This document shows positions 60,068-64,000 of a stretch of 64,000 nt of DNA, piece after piece. The notes below the pieces were generated by a model. The model had not been told where the DNA came from. It searched no databases and saw only the letters and a list, made by a program, of their open reading frames with translations. The translations under genes were made by a program, and so were the position numbers. How positions within the stretch are numbered: the first letter of the stretch is position 1; each line of letters starts with the position of its first letter. Origin of the DNA: Allotamlana fucoidanivorans (GTDB taxonomy: Bacteria > Bacteroidota > Bacteroidia > Flavobacteriales > Flavobacteriaceae); NCBI RefSeq assembly GCF_045788535.1, contig NZ_CP074074.1:868001-932000 (forward strand), read 5' to 3'.

Positions 60068-61153
60068 ATGACCACACTTATATTTTGGGCCACCATTTCC
60101 ATATTCTTTTCCTTTTTATGTTCTATCCTAGAGGCTGTTTTACTTAGTGTTACCCCAACATTTATCAATATAAAAAAACAAGAAGGGAGAGACTACGCCT
60201 TTACCCTAGAAGCACTTAAAAAAGATGTAGATAAACCACTTATTGCCATACTTACTTTAAACACCATTGCGCATACCCTAGGGGCCATGATGGTAGGCAT
60301 TGAAGCTGAAAAACTTCCTTTTAAACTTGAATTTTTTGGTATTAATACCGTTGGTATCGTTTCAGCTATCATGACTTTTTTAATTTTGGTGGCTTCAGAA
60401 ATCATCCCCAAAACCATAGGTGCTACCTACTGGAAAGGTTTAGCTAATTTTGCATCAAAAGCCCTTACTATCATGATTTTTCCTTTAAAATGGACCGGGA
60501 TTTTATGGGTATTGCAGCTCACAACAAAACTCATTGGAGGTACAGGGCACGGCAGTGTATTAACTCGCGAAGGTTTTGTAGCCATGACCGATGTAGCTCA
60601 CGAAGAAGGAGTGTTCCAGGAAAATGAAAGCAAAATCATAAAAAACCTACTCAATTTTAAGGAGATTTTTGCCAAGGATGTGATGACCCCTAGAACGGTG
60701 ATGAAAACAGAGAACGAAACTACAACGGTTGAAGATTTTTTCAACAAAAATTTAAACCTACGGTTTTCAAGAATACCTGTGTACACTGATGAGCATGATA
60801 ATATTACGGGGCTTGTTTTAAAAGATGAAGTATTTAAGGAAATGGCTCTTGACAACGGTTCAAAAAAACTCTCAGAACTCAAGCGAAATATTATTGTAGT
60901 AGACAGGAGTTTACCTATTCCAACACTGTTTGAACAATTGGTTGAAAGCCGAAACCATATGGCTTTGGTTGTTGATGAATATGGCTCGGTAAGTGGCTTA
61001 GTAACCATGGAAGACGTTATAGAAACCTTACTCGGACTAGAAATTATGGATGAAAGTGATAATGTGTCAGACTTACAGGTTCTAGCTAGAAAAAGTTGGG
61101 AGTCTAGAGCCAGAAAACTTGGTATATTTGAGGACAACAAACCCAACAAATAA
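60068..61153 (+). CDS. CNNM/CBS-domain membrane protein (CorC/HlyC-related)
   Basis: This 361-residue protein has an N-terminal CNNM (DUF21) domain with four helices (residues 1 to about 165; 'EAVLLSVTPTFINI', 'ILVASEIIPKTIGATYWKG'). A CBS pair (about 200-335) follows, with 'MTPRTVMKTENETTTVEDFF' and 'MALVVDEYGSVSGLVTMEDVIETLLG'. The family handles Mg2+ or Co2+ efflux; the C-terminal CorC_HlyC domain is missing. ogt follows immediately. Confidence 0.92.
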   Translation: MTTLIFWATISIFFSFLCSILEAVLLSVTPTFINIKKQEGRDYAFTLEALKKDVDKPLIAILTLNTIAHTLGAMMVGIEAEKLPFKLEFFGINTVGIVSAIMTFLILVASEIIPKTIGATYWKGLANFASKALTIMIFPLKWTGILWVLQLTTKLIGGTGHGSVLTREGFVAMTDVAHEEGVFQENESKIIKNLLNFKEIFAKDVMTPRTVMKTENETTTVEDFFNKNLNLRFSRIPVYTDEHDNITGLVLKDEVFKEMALDNGSKKLSELKRNIIVVDRSLPIPTLFEQLVESRNHMALVVDEYGSVSGLVTMEDVIETLLGLEIMDESDNVSDLQVLARKSWESRARKLGIFEDNKPNK

Positions 61154-61633
61154 ATGGATATGGATACTTGCATCATTAATACGCCCTTAGGTTATACCCA
61201 AATAACAGGTGATATTAATGGCATTGCTGCAATTACCATACTTGATTCTAAAGAAGAAACAACCAAGATTATTCCCGAAAGTTTAAAGGATTGCGCTACG
61301 CAACTTAACGAATATTTTGAGGGTCTTAGAAAAACATTCCATTTAAAATTAAACCCACACGGTACCGATTTTCAATTAAAAGTTTGGAATCAACTTCAAA
61401 ATGTGCCATTTGGAAAAACCATAAGCTATTTAGATCTATCAAAACAATTAGGTGATGCCAAAGCTATTCGAGCTGTGGCGAATGCCAATGGGAAAAACCC
61501 ACTCTGGATTGTAATCCCTTGCCACCGCATTATTGGTAGTGATGGCAACTTAACAGGATATGCAGGAGGTTTGCACCGCAAACAATGGTTATTACAACAT
61601 GAAAGCCCTTATAAACAGCAAAGCTTGTTTTAA
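61154..61633 (+). CDS. ogt: Methylated-DNA-[protein]-cysteine S-methyltransferase (Ogt/MGMT)
   Basis: This 159-residue suicide DNA repair protein takes the methyl group from O6-methylguanine onto the Cys of 'WIVIPCHRIIGSDG' near 122. The preceding 'LQNVPFGKTISYLDLSKQLG' is the DNA-binding winged helix, and 'NANGKNP' is the Asn hinge. Only the catalytic half is present, without an Ada regulatory domain. The ATG directly follows the stop of the CBS gene. Confidence 0.95.
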   Translation: MDMDTCIINTPLGYTQITGDINGIAAITILDSKEETTKIIPESLKDCATQLNEYFEGLRKTFHLKLNPHGTDFQLKVWNQLQNVPFGKTISYLDLSKQLGDAKAIRAVANANGKNPLWIVIPCHRIIGSDGNLTGYAGGLHRKQWLLQHESPYKQQSLF

Positions 61634-61697
61634 CCTTCGATTTTTAATTTTAAATACATAAAATATTTCTATATTTAGTTAACCTAAATAGCTTGTA

Positions 61698-62843
61698 ATG
61701 AAATTCCTTAAAAAATTTGTGAAGTGGCTTGCTATCATTTTACTGTTTATTGTTCTTTTACTCTATATTTTCGATTATAGTTACATTTTAAGAGGTGTTC
61801 GTATCGTTTACTTCACAGGTCATAAAACGGTTTGGATTGATGACTATCCTTATTTTGACAACGACACCATTGCTAAAGGCGATAGCAGCCAGCCGTGGCC
61901 ATTACATAAAAAATATAACACGGTAGCCCCTTCCGAAAAACTTAAGCAAATCAATGCAGCTTTAGAAACAGTTGCTTACCTCATCATTAAAAACGACAGT
62001 ATATTTTATGAGTGGTACGCACCTAACTATGGAAAAGACTCTAAGACAAACTCTTTTTCAATGGCTAAAAGTATTACTACGGCCATGCTAGGAAAAGCTA
62101 TTATGGATGGACACATAAAAAGTCTGGATCAACCCATTGGTGACTTTTACCCTCAATTTAAAGATGAAAAAACAACTGTGGGCGATTTAGCCTCTATGGC
62201 CTCTGGTTTAGACTGGGTTGAGCATTATACGAGTCCGTTTTCATTAACCGCAAGAGCTAATTACGATGACGATTTAGCCGAGACCATGCTTAATTTAAAA
62301 GTGATAAAAGAACCCGGAAAATCGTTTGAATATTTAAGTGGAAACACCCAATTATTAGGAATGATTATCCAAAAGGCCACAGGCAAACCTTTAGCCCAAT
62401 ACCTTTCAGAACGTTTTTGGATCCCTTTGGGCGCTACCGAAGATGCTCTTTGGCAATTGGATGATGCAAAAAACAGACTCGCTAAAACATTTTGTTGTAT
62501 TTCTAGTGATGCTAGAGATTTTGCCCGATTTGGAAAACTCTACAAGGACTACGGAAAATGGAATGGTAAACAGTTGTTAGATTCTACTTTTGTAGCAAAA
62601 TCTATAACGCCCCGATTTCCTGAAAGTCCAGAGTATGGTTACGGTTGGTGGTTAAGAAAGAGCAACGACAGAAGCTTCTTTTTAATGCGTGGTCATCACA
62701 GCCAATACGTTATTGTCGAACCTAACGACAATGTGATTATTGTAAGATTAGGACAACGAACTTCTAGTGATGAAGGCAAAAAACCATTCACCTCAGATAT
62801 GGACGTGTATATTGATGAAGCCTATAAAATGCTAGAGCAATGA
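61698..62843 (+). CDS. Serine hydrolase of the beta-lactamase fold (class C-related)
   Basis: This 381-residue protein has one N-terminal membrane helix and an extracytoplasmic hydrolase domain. SMAK (SxxK) lies near residue 121, YLSGNT (Tyr motif) near 212 and 'MRGHHSQYVIVEP' near 335 in the position of KTG. It may act on peptidoglycan peptides or esters; beta-lactam hydrolysis is not implied. It overlaps the next gene by 4 bases. Confidence 0.9.
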   Translation: MKFLKKFVKWLAIILLFIVLLLYIFDYSYILRGVRIVYFTGHKTVWIDDYPYFDNDTIAKGDSSQPWPLHKKYNTVAPSEKLKQINAALETVAYLIIKNDSIFYEWYAPNYGKDSKTNSFSMAKSITTAMLGKAIMDGHIKSLDQPIGDFYPQFKDEKTTVGDLASMASGLDWVEHYTSPFSLTARANYDDDLAETMLNLKVIKEPGKSFEYLSGNTQLLGMIIQKATGKPLAQYLSERFWIPLGATEDALWQLDDAKNRLAKTFCCISSDARDFARFGKLYKDYGKWNGKQLLDSTFVAKSITPRFPESPEYGYGWWLRKSNDRSFFLMRGHHSQYVIVEPNDNVIIVRLGQRTSSDEGKKPFTSDMDVYIDEAYKMLEQ

Positions 62844-63556
62844 TTTCAAAATTGAACCTTGAAAACATCTTGTTTTTAGACATAGAAACGGTTCCTGAAA
62901 CCCAACACTTTTCAGATTTAGACGAAACGAAACAAATTCTTTGGGATCATAAATCGAAATATCAAAGAAAAGAAGATTTCACGGCTGAAGAATTTTACGA
63001 ACGTGCAGGCATTTGGGCCGAATTTGGAAAAATAGTTTGTATTTCTGTGGGCTATTTCAAGATTCAGAGTGAGGAATTAAGACAATTTAGAGTCACTTCT
63101 TTTTACGGTGATGAACTTAAAATTTTAAATGATTTTAAAAACCTACTCGAATCACATTTCAATCAAACAAAACACTTACTTTGTGCCCATAATGGTAAAG
63201 AATTTGACTTTCCGTACATTGCACGCCGTATGATTATTCATAACATAGAACTGCCTACCAAACTTAACTTATTTGGAAAAAAACCGTGGGAAGTGGCACA
63301 TTTAGATACTTTAGAATTATGGAAATTTGGTGACTTCAAAACCTATACGTCCTTAAAGTTGCTCACTAATGTTCTGGGCATTCCTTCTCCAAAAGATGAT
63401 ATTGATGGCAGTGAAGTTTGTCGGGTGTTTTATGAAGATAACGACATAGACCGCATTATCGTATATTGCGAAAAAGACACCATAGCTGTGGCTCAAATTC
63501 TTTTACGTTTACGAGGCGATGCTATTCTAACAGACGATGAAATCGTTCATATCTAA
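62840..63556 (+). CDS. PolB-exonuclease-like 3'-5' exonuclease (DNA_pol_B_exo2)
   Basis: This 238-residue DEDD-fold nuclease has ExoI LFLDIETVPE near residue 13, ExoII 'LCAHNGKEFDFPYIARRM' near 117 and ExoIII 'YCEKDTIAVAQILLRL' near 213. It matches the stand-alone family related to the exonuclease domain of PolB. A role in DNA trimming or repair is inferred from the family. The ATG overlaps the preceding stop. Confidence 0.9.
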   Translation: MISKLNLENILFLDIETVPETQHFSDLDETKQILWDHKSKYQRKEDFTAEEFYERAGIWAEFGKIVCISVGYFKIQSEELRQFRVTSFYGDELKILNDFKNLLESHFNQTKHLLCAHNGKEFDFPYIARRMIIHNIELPTKLNLFGKKPWEVAHLDTLELWKFGDFKTYTSLKLLTNVLGIPSPKDDIDGSEVCRVFYEDNDIDRIIVYCEKDTIAVAQILLRLRGDAILTDDEIVHI

Positions 63557-64000
63557 ATGAAAGACACTACTATATTAAAAATTAAAAATCTCTCCATTTC
63601 CTTTGGAACCAATGAAGTCATTCATAACATATCTTATACCCTTCATAAAAATGAAATTTTAGGTATTGTAGGTGAATCTGGTTCAGGGAAGTCGGTGTCT
63701 TCATTAGCTATTTTAGGCTTGCTTCCCAAAAAAATAGCGCAAATTACTAGTGGTTCTATAACTTTTGAAGATCAAGATCTTACAAAATTACCTTCAAAAG
63801 CCTTTCAAAAATTAAGAGGACGAAAAATTTCAATGATTTTTCAAGAGCCAATGAGTTCTTTAAATCCTTCAATGACCTGTGGCAATCAAGTTTTAGAAAT
63901 CTTATTACAACACACTAATTTATCTAAATCTGAAGCAAAAAAAGAAACACTCATATTATTTGAAAAAGTAAAATTACCACAACCCAAACGCGTGTTTTCT
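63557..64000 (+). CDS. Peptide/nickel-type ABC transporter ATP-binding protein (5' part, runs off window)
   Basis: The ATG at 63557 directly follows the exonuclease stop. The 148 residues present carry Walker A in 'GIVGESGSGKSVSSLAILGLL' and the Q-loop 'KISMIFQEPMSSLNPSMTCG', typical of DppD/OppD-type ATPases. The open frame continues to the window edge. In Bacteroidetes this type is often a fused DppD-DppF double ATPase; that cannot be judged here. Confidence 0.9.
   Translation, partial: MKDTTILKIKNLSISFGTNEVIHNISYTLHKNEILGIVGESGSGKSVSSLAILGLLPKKIAQITSGSITFEDQDLTKLPSKAFQKLRGRKISMIFQEPMSSLNPSMTCGNQVLEILLQHTNLSKSEAKKETLILFEKVKLPQPKRVFS

Overview
The window looks like a chromosome segment of a marine-type flavobacterium (Bacteroidetes, Flavobacteriaceae). 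The base composition is AT-rich. The housekeeping genes belong to families typical of that group: an acyl-ACP desaturase, HemJ, a fused HemC-HemD, DUF4421, DUF1569, TerB-DnaJ, and IS1182, IS30 and IS3 transposases. TAnnTTTG-type -7 elements precede several genes. No rRNA gene, convincing tRNA gene or CRISPR array was seen.

1-12.5 kb is the most unusual part. Ten small units, all reading to the right, are separated by 136-207 bp imperfect palindromes that look like integron attC sites. No integrase gene is present in the window. In every unit the first 9-10 bases (beginning GTT) are the exact reverse complement of the last 9-10 bases before the next palindrome core, and this pair differs from unit to unit. 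That is what is expected if each unit was once a circular cassette whose attC outer arms travel with it. Cargo is mostly small membrane proteins, lipoproteins and unknowns, plus a DUF2846 protein, a UDG-like protein and a beta-lactamase-fold hydrolase. An IS3-type element (5549-6849) sits inside one cassette, and two same-oriented IS1182 copies, one only a remnant, bracket the array.

12.8-33.7 kb is accessory DNA. A 112-bp tandem repeat tract leads into a frameshifted SRAP/HMCES gene. Then comes an about 18-kb island bounded by a 23-bp near-perfect direct repeat (14753-14775 and 32731-32753). It carries a tyrosine recombinase at its right edge, an excisionase-like HTH protein and a VapE-type P-loop replication protein, which is a phage-satellite-like core. 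Its cargo is an AlbA_2 protein paired with a large HEPN-like unknown, a pentapeptide-like protein, a type I restriction-modification locus (hsdM, hsdS, Abi_2 gene, hsdR) and an intact SRAP gene. Relics of a serine recombinase and of IS3 elements lie at its right border.

33.8-64 kb is mostly core chromosome: a thioesterase-like gene, a DUF1569 gene broken by an IS30 insertion, TerB-DnaJ, bacilliredoxin, PlsC, desaturase, HD hydrolase, AraC regulators, a three-copy tandem family with one dead copy, radical SAM, crotonase, a histidine kinase and MATE. A nearly complete heme pathway follows: hemJ and hemH on one strand, then hemA, hemCD, hemE, hemF and hemB on the other, with an AraC regulator beside the divergent point. 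The window ends in CNNM/CBS, Ogt, a serine hydrolase, a PolB-type exonuclease and the start of a peptide ABC transporter ATPase.
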